NCBI GenBank assembly: GCA_044228695.1
Contig: JBGAUK010000004.1
Span: 1 to 64,000, forward strand
DNA length: 64,000 bases
Reading direction: 5' to 3'
Origin: M0108 sp044228695
Lineage (GTDB): Bacteria; Pseudomonadota; Gammaproteobacteria; Chromatiales; Chromatiaceae
Notes under the pieces: model-generated
Databases searched by the model: none
Told to the model about the DNA's origin: nothing
The model's input: only the letters and a program-made list of their open reading frames with translations
Part shown: piece after piece, positions 8,049-16,891 of the stretch
Position numbering within the stretch: position 1 is the stretch's first letter
How the letters are laid out: each line of letters starts with the position of its first letter
Translations under genes and position numbers: made by a program

Positions 8049-9713
8049 ATGTTGGAAGAACGCACCACCGATCCCTATCCCGAACCCCTGCCGGAGGCGG
8101 AGGTTGTCCTCCCGGGGCGGCTCTCCACCATCTGGCTGATCCCCCTGCTGGCCCTCGCCATTGGCGGCTGGCTGGCCTGGCAGAGCTACAGTCAGCGGGG
8201 TCCGGAGATCCAGATCGCCTTCAAGTCCGCCACGGGCTTGCAGGCGGACCGGACCAAGGTCAAATTCATGGACGTGGAAGTCGGCCAAGTGACCAGCATC
8301 TCGGTCAGCCCCGACCTCACCCACGTCCTGGTCAAGGCCCGCCTGCTGGCGGACAGTGAACGCTACCTTAAGGACAAGACCCGTTTCTGGGTGGCACGCC
8401 CGCGGATTTCCGCCACCGAGGTGACGGGGCTGGAGACCCTCTTTTCCGGGGCCTACATCGCGATCGATCCGGTCCTCGAAGGGGAGTCCACCCGGAAATT
8501 CGCGGGTCTGGATACCCCGCCCTTGGTCACGACCTCGGAACCGGGCAAGCACTTCATCCTGCACGCCACCACCCTGGGGTCCCTCAATATCGGCTCGCCG
8601 GTCTTCTATCGCTCCATCCAAGCCGGGCAAGTGGTGAGCTATGACCTGGACAAGGATGGCCAGGGGGTGAGCATCCGGGTCTTCGTCTCGGCACCCTACG
8701 AGCGCCTGGTGCTCACCAATACCCGCTTCTGGAATGCCAGTGGCCTGGACGTCAAACTGACCCCCGACGGCATCCAGATCGATACGGAATCCCTGCTGTC
8801 CATCATCATCGGCGGCGTCGCCTTCGACAATATCCAGTCCCTGGAAGATCAGGGCGGGGCGGCACAGGATAATGACACCTTTCCCCTCTATGGCAACCAG
8901 GCCCAGGCCAGCGAGATCACCTACTCCCAAAAGGTCAACTATCTGCTCTATTTCGATGGCTCGGTCCATGGCCTCGAAATTGGCGCCCCGGTGATGGTGC
9001 GCGGCATCAAGATTGGCAAGGTGCTGGATATCCGGCTGGATTTTGATGTCGAGAACCGCAACTTCCTCATCCCCGTACTCATAGAACTGGAACCCGAACG
9101 CATCGACGAGGTTCAGGATATCCAGGATCTGGAGCAGGAAGACATGATGGCGGAGCTGGTGGCCAACGGTCTGCGCGGCCAACTCAAATCCACCAGCCTG
9201 CTGACGGGCAAGCTCTACGTCGATCTCGACTTCCATTCCACCGCCCCGCCCGCGCGCCTGGGCCAGCGGGGGGATTTGACCATCCTGCCCACGGTGCGCG
9301 CCCCCCTCGACGCTATCACCAACAAAGTCAGCGTCTTACTGGGAAAATTCGAGGCCATGCCTCTGGAAGAGATCGGCAACGACCTGCGCGATGCCATCAA
9401 GGGCGCCAAGGGTTTCCTCACCTCCGCGGGCCTGACCAACGCCCTGACCGAGATGGATGGCGCGCTCAAGCAGTTCCGCGTCACGGCCAGCAGGGTGGAC
9501 GAGCAGACCTTGCCCAAATTGGGCGCGGCGGTGGAACAGGTGCGCGCTACCTTCAAGTCGGCCCAAGGCGTTATCGCCCCGGATACCGCCCTTTATAATG
9601 ACCTCAAGCGGGCCCTGACGGAAGTTGCCACCGCCGCCCGCTCCATCCGCGAGATGGCGGACTACCTGGCACGACATCCGGAGGCCCTGATCAAGGGCAA
9701 GGGGGCAAGATGA
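8049..9713 (+). CDS. pqiB: PqiB, MCE-domain intermembrane transport protein
   Basis: 554 aa, near the 546 aa of E. coli PqiB. One N-terminal TM helix (residues about 26-45, STIWLIPLLALAIGGW) anchors it in the inner membrane. Three MCE/MlaD repeats follow (beginning near residues 55, 170 and 295; compare TGLQADRTKVKFMDVEVGQV, LGSLNIGSPVFYRSIQAGQV and LEIGAPVMVRGIKIG), then a C-terminal helical segment that in the family forms a coiled-coil needle spanning the periplasm. Its stop overlaps the pqiC start by four bases. Confidence 0.95.
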   Translation: MLEERTTDPYPEPLPEAEVVLPGRLSTIWLIPLLALAIGGWLAWQSYSQRGPEIQIAFKSATGLQADRTKVKFMDVEVGQVTSISVSPDLTHVLVKARLLADSERYLKDKTRFWVARPRISATEVTGLETLFSGAYIAIDPVLEGESTRKFAGLDTPPLVTTSEPGKHFILHATTLGSLNIGSPVFYRSIQAGQVVSYDLDKDGQGVSIRVFVSAPYERLVLTNTRFWNASGLDVKLTPDGIQIDTESLLSIIIGGVAFDNIQSLEDQGGAAQDNDTFPLYGNQAQASEITYSQKVNYLLYFDGSVHGLEIGAPVMVRGIKIGKVLDIRLDFDVENRNFLIPVLIELEPERIDEVQDIQDLEQEDMMAELVANGLRGQLKSTSLLTGKLYVDLDFHSTAPPARLGQRGDLTILPTVRAPLDAITNKVSVLLGKFEAMPLEEIGNDLRDAIKGAKGFLTSAGLTNALTEMDGALKQFRVTASRVDEQTLPKLGAAVEQVRATFKSAQGVIAPDTALYNDLKRALTEVATAARSIREMADYLARHPEALIKGKGAR

Positions 9714-10309
9714 GGCGTGGGATGGTCATGATCAGCCTGCCGTTGGCCGGCCTGGCCCTACTAACGGCTTGCGCCTCCTCGCCGGAGTCCAGCTTCTATA
9801 TTCTCTCGCCCCTGCCGGAGGCCAAGTCCCGCCAGGAGACACTGGTCGAGGGCCGGCTCAGCCTGGGCATAGGCCCCGTCACCGTGCCGGATTATCTGGA
9901 CCGACCCCAGCGGGTGTCGGGCGTTGGGAATCAGCGAATCGAAGTGGACGAATACCAGCGCTGGGGCGGCTCCCTGCGCGCCGACATCGCCAATACCCTG
10001 GGTGAAAACCTGGCCCATCTGCTCGGCACCAGCCGGGTGGTCATGCTGCCCGCCGAGGTCAAACTACCCGTCCAGTATCGCCTGGTCGTCGATGTCCTGC
10101 GGTTCGAGGCCGAGAGCGATGGCCAGGTCCTGCTCAAGGCGCGCTGGGCCCTCATCGACCCCAGCGCCGAGGTGGCCCTGGCCATGCGTGAATCCTCCTT
10201 TCGCCAGCCCTTTGCCAAGGCCGACCCCGATGCCCAAGTCGCCGCCCTCAGCGCCGCCCTGGGCGATCTCAGCAACGAGGTGGCCGAGACCATCCGCGGC
10301 CTGCCCTGA
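9710..10309 (+). CDS. pqiC: PqiC, outer-membrane lipoprotein partner of PqiB
   Basis: 199 aa. A lipoprotein signal peptide ends in the lipobox LLTAC (Cys about residue 21), followed by the family hallmark SSFYILSPLP. The remaining ABC-type transport auxiliary fold includes VTVPDYLDRPQRV and WGGSLRADIANTLGENLA. PqiC sits in the outer membrane at the far end of the PqiB needle. ATGA overlap with pqiB indicates translational coupling. Confidence 0.92.
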   Translation: MRRGMVMISLPLAGLALLTACASSPESSFYILSPLPEAKSRQETLVEGRLSLGIGPVTVPDYLDRPQRVSGVGNQRIEVDEYQRWGGSLRADIANTLGENLAHLLGTSRVVMLPAEVKLPVQYRLVVDVLRFEAESDGQVLLKARWALIDPSAEVALAMRESSFRQPFAKADPDAQVAALSAALGDLSNEVAETIRGLP

Positions 10310-10366
10310 ATTTGGCGACATCACCGGCGTCCAGTCCGGTTACGACTCAGGGAAAGGCGCCGGTTA

Positions 10367-11011
10367 TCAAGGGCTGTCGGCATAGAGCGCCAGTCTCAAA
10401 CCCAATGAAATCATGACGCCACCCGCCAGACGGTCTATCCAGGATTTGCCGCGCAGATATGCCAGGCGCGGCCCCTCCGCGGACATAGCCAGGGTGACTA
10501 AGGCGTACCAGCCCGTCTCCAGGATGAAGACCAGGATGACAATCAGGCTGCCGATTTCCAGGGTGGTGCACTGGGGCAGGAAGGCGGCAAAAATAGCTGC
10601 GTAAACAATAGCCGCCTTGGGATTACTGAGTTGCGTGGCCAGGCCCAGCACCAAGGCCCGGGCCAGGGAATGCCGGCTGACCACCCTCGGTGTCAGAGCT
10701 TCTGGCAGTGCCTCCGTCGCGCCCCGCCAGATGCGTAAACCCAGATAGATGAGGTAGCCGCCGCCCACTATCTGAAAGGCGAGATAGAGGAGGGGTAGGT
10801 TCAGCATCAGGGCCTGCAAACCGATCAGGGCCAGGAGGGTGAAGGTGACGCCGCCGATGCCCATGCCGATGGAGGCCGCCAGGCCGTCCGCCCGGCCCGC
10901 CGCCACGGCCGTTCGAGCGATCATGACAAAGCTCGGCCCTGGTGTCACCGTGCCGATCGTCAGCGCCCCCGCGATGCCGAGCAATGGCAGTAGTTCACTC
11001 AGCATTTCCAT
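10367..11011 (-). CDS. LysE/RhtB family amino-acid exporter
   Basis: 214 aa with five to six hydrophobic segments. The family signature near the N-terminus (TVTPGPSFVMIARTA, residues about 22-36) and GGGYLIYLGLRIWRG in the middle are clear. Members export small amino acids such as lysine, threonine or homoserine lactone; the substrate here cannot be read. It is convergent with pqiC. The usual adjacent LysR regulator is absent. Confidence 0.9.
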   Translation of the reverse strand: MEMLSELLPLLGIAGALTIGTVTPGPSFVMIARTAVAAGRADGLAASIGMGIGGVTFTLLALIGLQALMLNLPLLYLAFQIVGGGYLIYLGLRIWRGATEALPEALTPRVVSRHSLARALVLGLATQLSNPKAAIVYAAIFAAFLPQCTTLEIGSLIVILVFILETGWYALVTLAMSAEGPRLAYLRGKSWIDRLAGGVMISLGLRLALYADSP

Positions 11012-11206
11012 GATGATACCTCATCGGGTCCGGGCCTGTTTGGGCAAAGTAAAATGACTTCTGGCGGCCAGAATGCCGTCAGGGTGGGGAGCCGCCTCCG
11101 TGCTGCCCCCTGGCGGCTTATTTGGCGTCCAGCCTGTGGGGGAGAGACTTGGCCGTGAGGACGCTCTTCAAGGACGCTGATGGCGGAAAAGAGGATGTTT
11201 GCGGCC

Positions 11207-11497
11207 TCACTCACGGGCTGAATCGAGGGCTCGATGGAAGAGTAGCAGATCGGACCTGTATCGGTGGATGAGCAGGTTTCGCGGTATTAGGGACCCGATG
11301 AAGTCCTCGGCACTGTCAATCCAGCGCTTTTTCTCCGCGTAGGCCAGCACCTCCAGCATGGACTTGAGCGTTTCTTCCAGCAAGGACCGCCGTACCTTCC
11401 GGCTGCTATCCTGATACCATCCGAGCGTGGCCGGCCTGGTTGTCCAGTTCTTACCTCCGTGGCATCCCGCGAACCATTGATTAACTCTCTGTAATTC
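11207..11497 (-). pseudogene. Open reading frame remnant without a start codon
   Basis: Between the exporter and nadE the minus strand holds about 95 codons free of stops and with protein-like composition (RRSLLEETLKSMLEVL, AYAEKKRWIDSAEDFI, RALDSARE before the TGA at 11207-11209). Upstream it runs into TAA without a convincing start; only an internal ATG (LKSMLEVLAYAE) is available. I do not recognise the family. It looks like the tail of a decayed gene. The rest of 11012-11559 shows no other supported feature. Confidence 0.3.
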
Positions 11498-11559
11498 CCG
11501 TTAATAGCCTCCCGGCTCTGAAGGCCGCCGGGCCGGGATTGGCGGGCGGAGTCCCTGAC

Positions 11560-13185
11560 ATGACCCTGCGTATCCTCATCGCTCAAGTCAATCTGCTGGT
11601 CGGCGATGTCGCCGCTAATCGTGACCGGGTCATCCAGGTGGCCCGGGAGGCGCGGGAGCGGCATGGCGCGGATCTGGTGGTCTTTCCCGAGTTGACCTTG
11701 ACGGGCTATCCCCCCGAGGATCTTCTGCTGCGGTCAGAACTGATCGAGCGCGTAGGGGCGGCCCTGGAGGATATCCGCGCCGCGAGTCAGGGGATCGGCC
11801 TGGTGCTGGGCTATCCGAAGCGGGACCTGGGGAGCCTCTTCAATGTCGCGGGGTTGATCCTGGATGGCCGGCTGGTGGCGGAATACGCCAAGCAAATGTT
11901 ACCCAACTATAGTGTCTTCGACGAGAAGCGCTATTTTCAGCCAGGTCATGCCCCCTGTGTGATCGATTTTCAGGGTACGCAGCTTGGCATCAGCATCTGC
12001 GAGGACATCTGGGAGGAGGGCCCTACCCGGCTGGCGGTGGCGGCGGGAGCGCGACTCCTGATCAATATCAACGCCTCGCCCTACCACGCCGGTAAGGCCC
12101 CGGAGCGCGAGGCGCTCCTGGTCCGTCGCGCCCAGGAACACCAATTGCCGATCCTCTATGCCAACCTGGTCGGGGGACAGGATGAATTGGTTTTTGACGG
12201 CGGCTCCTTCGTCGTGGATGCCCAGGGTCAACTGACCCAGCGGGCGCCCTTCTTCGCGGAGGCGATGATGATGGTCGAGATAGAGGTGGGTCCGCCGGGT
12301 CAAGCCCCTAGCCCACGCCCCGGTATCATCGCTCCCATACCGGTGGCGGAGGAGGGGGTCTATGGCGCCCTGGTCCTGGGGGTGCGGGATTATGTGCGCA
12401 AGAATGGCTTCCGGGGCGCCGTGCTGGGTCTGTCGGGCGGTATCGATTCGGCCCTGACCTTGGCGATCGCGGTGGATGCCTTGGGGGCGGACCAGGTGGA
12501 GGCGGTGCTCATGCCTTCGCGCTATACGGCGGACATGAGCGTCGAGGATGCCTTGGAACAGGCGCGGACGCAGGGTGTGGCCCATCGCATCGTGCCCATC
12601 GAGCCGGCTTTTAAGGCCTTTCTCGGCATGCTGGCGGATGAATTCGCGGGATGCGACCTGGACGTGACCGAAGAGAATATCCAGGCTCGTTGTCGGGGAA
12701 TAATCCTCATGGCAATCAGCAACAAGAAGGGCAAGATGCTGCTGACTACCGGCAACAAGAGCGAGGTAGCCGTGGGCTACGCGACCCTCTATGGCGACAT
12801 GGCCGGGGGGTTTGCCCCCATCAAGGATGTGCCCAAGACCCTGGTCTATCGCCTAGCGGCCTATCGCAATGGCCTCGGCCACGCGCCAGTCATCCCACAG
12901 CGAGTGATCGATCGGCCGCCCTCGGCGGAATTGCGCCCCAACCAGACCGACCAGGATAGTCTCCCGGATTACGAGATTCTCGACCCTATCCTCAAGCGTT
13001 ACATCGAGGATGATGAGAGCGTGGCTGCCATCGTCGCCGCCGGCTTTCCGGAGGACCTGGTTCGGCGGGTGACGCGCCTGGTGGATCGTAATGAATACAA
13101 ACGCCGTCAAGCCCCGCCCGGCGTGCGCATCACCACCAGGGCCTTTGGCCGCGACCGGCGCTATCCCATCACCAGCGGATTTTGA
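11560..13185 (+). CDS. nadE: Glutamine-dependent NAD+ synthetase
   Basis: 541 aa. It amidates deamido-NAD with ammonia released from glutamine. The N-terminal nitrilase-type glutaminase domain shows the E-K-C triad: E44 in VFPELTLTGYP, K111 in YAKQMLPN and C147 in SICEDIW. The C-terminal synthetase has the PP-loop SGGIDS (residues 292-297) and the TTGNKSEVAVGYATLYGDM stretch. The start at 11560 follows GGCGGAG; an in-frame ATG 21 bases upstream is less well placed. PII (glnB) lies 98 bases downstream, an association that makes sense for nitrogen-dependent metabolism. Confidence 0.96.
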   Translation: MTLRILIAQVNLLVGDVAANRDRVIQVAREARERHGADLVVFPELTLTGYPPEDLLLRSELIERVGAALEDIRAASQGIGLVLGYPKRDLGSLFNVAGLILDGRLVAEYAKQMLPNYSVFDEKRYFQPGHAPCVIDFQGTQLGISICEDIWEEGPTRLAVAAGARLLININASPYHAGKAPEREALLVRRAQEHQLPILYANLVGGQDELVFDGGSFVVDAQGQLTQRAPFFAEAMMMVEIEVGPPGQAPSPRPGIIAPIPVAEEGVYGALVLGVRDYVRKNGFRGAVLGLSGGIDSALTLAIAVDALGADQVEAVLMPSRYTADMSVEDALEQARTQGVAHRIVPIEPAFKAFLGMLADEFAGCDLDVTEENIQARCRGIILMAISNKKGKMLLTTGNKSEVAVGYATLYGDMAGGFAPIKDVPKTLVYRLAAYRNGLGHAPVIPQRVIDRPPSAELRPNQTDQDSLPDYEILDPILKRYIEDDESVAAIVAAGFPEDLVRRVTRLVDRNEYKRRQAPPGVRITTRAFGRDRRYPITSGF

Positions 13186-13283
13186 GCCTGAGACGAGTGA
13201 TTGCCGCCGTGTGTGGTCCCACCTCTTAAACTATACTGGCGGATGTTTTCATAAACCCACGAATTCAACAGCAGGAGAGCCTA

Positions 13284-13622
13284 GTGAAAAAGATTGAGGC
13301 CATAATCAAGCCATTCAAACTGGATGACGTCCGCGAGGCCTTGTCCGCAGCGGGCATCACCGGTATGACCGCCATCGAGGTCAAGGGGTTTGGTCGGCAG
13401 AAGGGTCACACCGAACTCTATCGAGGCGCGGAATATGTGGTTGATTTTCTGCCCAAAGTAAAGATCGAGATCGTCCTGACCGATGAGTTGGTCGATGCCT
13501 GCGTCGAGGCCATCACCACCTCCGCCCGCACCGGCAAGATAGGCGACGGCAAGATTTTTGTCAGCGATGTATGCCGCGTGGTGCGTATCCGTACCGGAGA
13601 GGAGGACGTAGCGGCGGTTTGA
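13284..13622 (+). CDS. glnB: PII nitrogen regulatory protein
   Basis: 112 aa, the exact usual length. PII senses 2-oxoglutarate, ATP/ADP and glutamine status and controls GlnD/GlnE/NtrB targets. Visible marks are MKKIEAIIKPFKLDDVREAL at the N-terminus, the uridylylation-loop Tyr51 in TELYRGAEY, and the C-terminal GKIGDGKIFV signature. Translation starts at GTG, eight bases after AGGAGA. GlnB rather than GlnK is inferred because no amtB lies next to it. Confidence 0.93.
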   Translation: MKKIEAIIKPFKLDDVREALSAAGITGMTAIEVKGFGRQKGHTELYRGAEYVVDFLPKVKIEIVLTDELVDACVEAITTSARTGKIGDGKIFVSDVCRVVRIRTGEEDVAAV

Positions 13623-13632
13623 TGGGGGGATA

Positions 13633-13655
13633 GGCCGGGATAAATGTCCCCGGCC
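13633..13655. terminator. Candidate shared hairpin between glnB and bamD
   Basis: GGCCGGG at 13633-13639 pairs with CCCGGCC at 13649-13655 in the 47-bp gap between two convergent genes. No T run follows on either strand, so activity is only suggested. Confidence 0.3.
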
Positions 13656-13669
13656 CTCACCCCCCTGCA

Positions 13670-14512
13670 TCAGTTCTTGTCGAGTTCCAGATAATCCCAG
13701 AGCTTCCGGGTCAGGGTGACTTCTGACGGCGGCAGTTCGTCGGAGACAAACTTACCTTCCTTGTCATTCAGGTCGAGCACTCGCTGGGCGTCGGTGGCGA
13801 GTTCGTCCTTGCCCAGGCGCTTGTAGGCGTCGATCATGGTCACCAGGGCGTCGCGCACCGCGGTAGTGCGCTGAAAATGCTGGATGACGTGGTTGCAGCG
13901 GTCCACTGCCGCCATGTAGGCGCCCTGTTTGACGTAGAATTTCGCGATGTTGACCTCGTTCCTGGCCAGGTTGCCGCGCAGGTAAAGCATGCGCTGACGG
14001 GCGTCGGGGGTGTATTTGCTGTCCGGGAAGCGCCGCACCAGTTCCGAGAAGTCGTTGAAGGCATCCAGGGCCGAGCCGGGGTCGCGCTGTGAGCGGTCGG
14101 TCGGGATGTAGCGGTCGAGAAAATCGACGCTGCGATTGTAATTGACGATGCCTTTGAAGTAGTAGGCGTAGTCCACGTAGGGGCTCTGGGGGTACAGCTT
14201 GATGAAACGATCCGCCGCCGCGATAGCCTCCTCGGGCTTGTCCGCCTTGTAATAGGCATAAGAGACGTCAAGTTGGGCCTGCATGGCGTAGCGGCCGAAG
14301 GGGAAGCGGGCCTCCAGCTTTTCGTAATATTCGATGGCCGTCTCGTAGCCGCCGCTGTTTAGCTCCGAGGAGGCCTCGGAGTAGAGTTTCGAGGCGCTCC
14401 AATCCTTGGTCGTGTCTTCCTGGTTGCCAAACCAGGAACAGCCGGACAGGAAGAGGGCGAGGGCCAGCAGGGGCCCAAGGGTAGGCAGGAAAGGTTTGAT
14501 CCGGTAATACAT
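13670..14512 (-). CDS. bamD: Outer-membrane assembly lipoprotein BamD
   Basis: 280 aa from the ATG at 14512 (MYYRIKPF); ATG 14524 (MNHRMYY) is an equal alternative, while 14584 would add an unlikely preface. A lipoprotein signal ends in LFLSGC. The mature part is TPR-like: LYSEASSELNSGGYETAIEYYEKLEARFPFG, YPQSPYVDYAYYFKG and RRFPDSKYTPDARQRM are all BamD hallmarks. It is an essential BAM-complex component inserting beta-barrel proteins. It is divergent from rluD, an arrangement common in gammaproteobacteria. Confidence 0.95.
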   Translation of the reverse strand: MYYRIKPFLPTLGPLLALALFLSGCSWFGNQEDTTKDWSASKLYSEASSELNSGGYETAIEYYEKLEARFPFGRYAMQAQLDVSYAYYKADKPEEAIAAADRFIKLYPQSPYVDYAYYFKGIVNYNRSVDFLDRYIPTDRSQRDPGSALDAFNDFSELVRRFPDSKYTPDARQRMLYLRGNLARNEVNIAKFYVKQGAYMAAVDRCNHVIQHFQRTTAVRDALVTMIDAYKRLGKDELATDAQRVLDLNDKEGKFVSDELPPSEVTLTRKLWDYLELDKN

Positions 14513-14583
14513 GCGATGATTCATCCAGACGAAAACGGCCGCAGTATAACCCATGGACGGACGGGCGCGAGGCGGCTTCTTCA

Positions 14584-15567
14584 TTGCCAGCGGGTGGTCG
14601 GGTGATAGCCGCCGCCACGGCCCCCCGTGCCTGCCGCTTGGGCGCCGACCTGGGTGGTCAGCGCCTGGATCAGGCCCTGGCCGACTTGCTGCCCGAATTC
14701 TCGCGCAGTCGGCTGCAACAATGGATCGATGAAGGCCGGGTGCGCCTCAACGGTCAAGCTTGTCGGCGGCGGGACAAGGTTTGGGGCGGGGAGGAGGTAT
14801 GGCTGGAACCGGTGGTGGCGCCGGACGAGACCTGCCAACCCCAGGATCTGCCTCTGGACATCGTCTTCGAGGACGAGGCTATCCTGGTGATCAACAAGCC
14901 CGCCGGGCTGGTCGTCCATCCGGCCGCCGGTAATCCCGATGGCACCCTCCAGAATGCCTTGCTCCACCATGCCCCGGAACTGGCCCTGGTCCCCCGGGGT
15001 GGCCTGGTTCACCGCCTCGACAAGGATACCAGCGGCTTGTTGGTGGTCGCCCGCACCTTGCAGGCGCACAAGTTTTTGGTGGACCTGCTCCAGCAGCGCC
15101 AGGTCCATCGGGAGTATCGCGCCCTGGTGACGGGCGTCCCGACCGGCGGCGGCCATGTCGATGCCCCGGTGGGCCGGCATCCACGGCAGCGCACCCAGAT
15201 GGCGGTGGTCCCCGGTGGCCGGCCGGCGGTCACCCATTACCGCCTCCTCGAGGCCTTTCGGGGCCATGCCCTCCTGGCGGTGCGACTGGAAACCGGACGC
15301 ACCCATCAGATCCGTGTCCACATGGCCCATATCCATTACCCCATCCTGGGCGATCCGGTCTATGGCGGTCGGCCTCGGCCGCCCAAGGGCGCCTCGGCGC
15401 GGCTGGTGGCCGGGGTGAGGGCCTTTCCGCGCCAGGCCCTGCACGCCATCCGTCTCGGCTTCCCCCATCCGCGCACGGGTGAAGAGGTGGCCTGGGAGAT
15501 CCCGCTGGCGGTGGACATGCTGGATCTGGTGAGCCTGCTGCGGGAGGAAGCGGATGGAGTGGCTTGA
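14584..15567 (+). CDS. rluD: 23S rRNA pseudouridine(1911/1915/1917) synthase
   Basis: 327 aa from a TTG at 14584; GTG at 14602 is an alternative start. An S4 domain (about residues 22-80, LDQALADLLPEFSRSRLQQWI) precedes the RluA-family catalytic domain with HRLDKDTSG, where Asp146 is the nucleophile. INKPAGLVVHP and TGRTHQIRVH complete the signature. RluD modifies helix 69 of 23S rRNA and supports ribosome assembly. The stop overlaps the pgeF start by 14 bases, matching the rluD-pgeF order of E. coli. Confidence 0.94.
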   Translation: MPAGGRVIAAATAPRACRLGADLGGQRLDQALADLLPEFSRSRLQQWIDEGRVRLNGQACRRRDKVWGGEEVWLEPVVAPDETCQPQDLPLDIVFEDEAILVINKPAGLVVHPAAGNPDGTLQNALLHHAPELALVPRGGLVHRLDKDTSGLLVVARTLQAHKFLVDLLQQRQVHREYRALVTGVPTGGGHVDAPVGRHPRQRTQMAVVPGGRPAVTHYRLLEAFRGHALLAVRLETGRTHQIRVHMAHIHYPILGDPVYGGRPRPPKGASARLVAGVRAFPRQALHAIRLGFPHPRTGEEVAWEIPLAVDMLDLVSLLREEADGVA

Positions 15568-16294
15568 GGCCGACTGGCCCGCCCCGCCTTGGGTGCGGGC
15601 GATCAGCACCACCCGGCGTGGCGGAATCAGCCTGGGTCCCTACGCGGGGCTCAATCTGGGCGATCACGTGGGCGACGATGCCACCTGCGTGGCCGCGAAC
15701 CGGGAGCGGCTGCGCCTGGGGCTGGGCCTGCCCGCCGCGCCCCGCTGGTTGCGCCAGGTCCATGGCTGTGCAATAGCGCTGGCCCATGAGCCCGCTGCGA
15801 CGTGCGAGGCGGATGCCATGGTGGCCTGGGGTCCCGGCCAGGTCTGCGCCGTCCTGACTGCCGACTGCCTGCCCATCCTGCTCTGCGACCGCGCTGGCAC
15901 CCGGGTCGCCGCTGTCCATGCCGGCTGGCGCGGCCTGGCCGCGGGAGTGATCGAGGCCGCCCTGGCCCGTCTCGGGTCTCCCCCCGAGTCCCTGCTGGCC
16001 TGGTTGGGCCCCGCGATCGGGTTCGGGGCCTTCGAGGTGGGGACCGAGGTGCGGGAATGTTTTCTGGCCTGGGACGGGCAGGCCGAAGCGGCCTTCACTC
16101 CCCTCGGCCATGGCCAGTGGCTGGCGGACCTGCCGCTGCTGGCGTGTCACAGGCTCGCCAGGCTAGGTGTGCGGGAGGTCCGGGGGGCGGGCCTCTGCAC
16201 CTACCAGGATGCCAGACGCTTCTATTCCTATCGCCGTGACGGCGTTACGGGGCGCATGGCCAGCCTCATCTGGATCGAGCCCCATCATGCGTAG
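15554..16294 (+). CDS. pgeF: Peptidoglycan editing factor PgeF (laccase-domain/YfiH family)
   Basis: 246 aa. The family signature is clear: TRRGGISLGPYAGLNLGDHVGDD near the N-terminus, then LTADCLPILLCD and AAVHAGWRGLAAGV carrying the metal-binding Cys/His residues, and FYSYRRDGVTGRMASLIW at the end. YfiH/PgeF proteins clear mis-incorporated serine from peptidoglycan precursors and related enzymes act on purine nucleosides. It overlaps the end of rluD and is co-transcribed with it. Confidence 0.92.
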   Translation: MEWLEADWPAPPWVRAISTTRRGGISLGPYAGLNLGDHVGDDATCVAANRERLRLGLGLPAAPRWLRQVHGCAIALAHEPAATCEADAMVAWGPGQVCAVLTADCLPILLCDRAGTRVAAVHAGWRGLAAGVIEAALARLGSPPESLLAWLGPAIGFGAFEVGTEVRECFLAWDGQAEAAFTPLGHGQWLADLPLLACHRLARLGVREVRGAGLCTYQDARRFYSYRRDGVTGRMASLIWIEPHHA

Positions 16295-16367
16295 GGCTTC
16301 CGATTTCCCCCACCATCCATTTCGACGTAACATGCGGCACAAATCCGAGTGCGCGACGAGGTGAATC

Positions 16368-16889
16368 TTGGCTGAATGGCACATGTTGACCCTGGTAGGG
16401 GAGGACCGGCCCGGTATCGTGGCCCGGGTCACCCAGGCCATTTTCGAGGCGGGAGGCAGTCTGGGCGAGGCCTCCATGATCCGTCTGGGCGGCAATTTCA
16501 CCATCATGTTGATGGCCGAGGTGGTGGGCGGGGCGGAGCGGCTGCGCCAGGCCCTGGCGCCCGCGGTGGCGGATCTGGGTCTGTGCCTGCACATCGATGC
16601 CATGGGTGGCGGTCTGCATAGGCACCTGGTCCCCAATGTCCAGGTGCGCGTCGCCGGGGCGGACCGTGCCGGCATCGTCGCTGACGTGACCGGGGCCCTG
16701 GCCCGGGTGGGCTTCAATATTCTGGAGCTGGAGTCCGATGTTGGCGGCGACCCCCAGCGCCCCTTCTACCTGATGAATATCCAGGGTTATTCCGAAAGCC
16801 CCCTGGAGGCCTTGGAGGAGGCGGTAGCGGGTCTGGTGGCCGGTGGTATAGCGGTGGATATCTCGGCCGTCGAGACCCTGATCGGTTAA
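16368..16889 (+). CDS. Double ACT-domain protein, GcvR-like
   Basis: 173 aa from a TTG start after a GAGGTG. Two ACT repeats are visible: residues about 5-75 (LVGEDRPGIVARVTQAIFEAGGSL) and 88-165 (VAGADRAGIVADVTGALARVGFNI). The pair matches GcvR, the accessory repressor of the glycine cleavage system in E. coli; in other bacteria such proteins have unproven roles. No gcv genes are nearby, so regulatory function is inferred from family only. The deformylase gene starts three bases after its stop. Confidence 0.82.
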   Translation: MAEWHMLTLVGEDRPGIVARVTQAIFEAGGSLGEASMIRLGGNFTIMLMAEVVGGAERLRQALAPAVADLGLCLHIDAMGGGLHRHLVPNVQVRVAGADRAGIVADVTGALARVGFNILELESDVGGDPQRPFYLMNIQGYSESPLEALEEAVAGLVAGGIAVDISAVETLIG

Positions 16890-16891
16890 TC

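Noticed and set aside
10999..11214. 71-residue minus-strand frame after the unassigned remnant
   Set aside because: Overlaps the exporter start, lacks a ribosome-binding site, and loses protein-like composition after its first ~20 residues.
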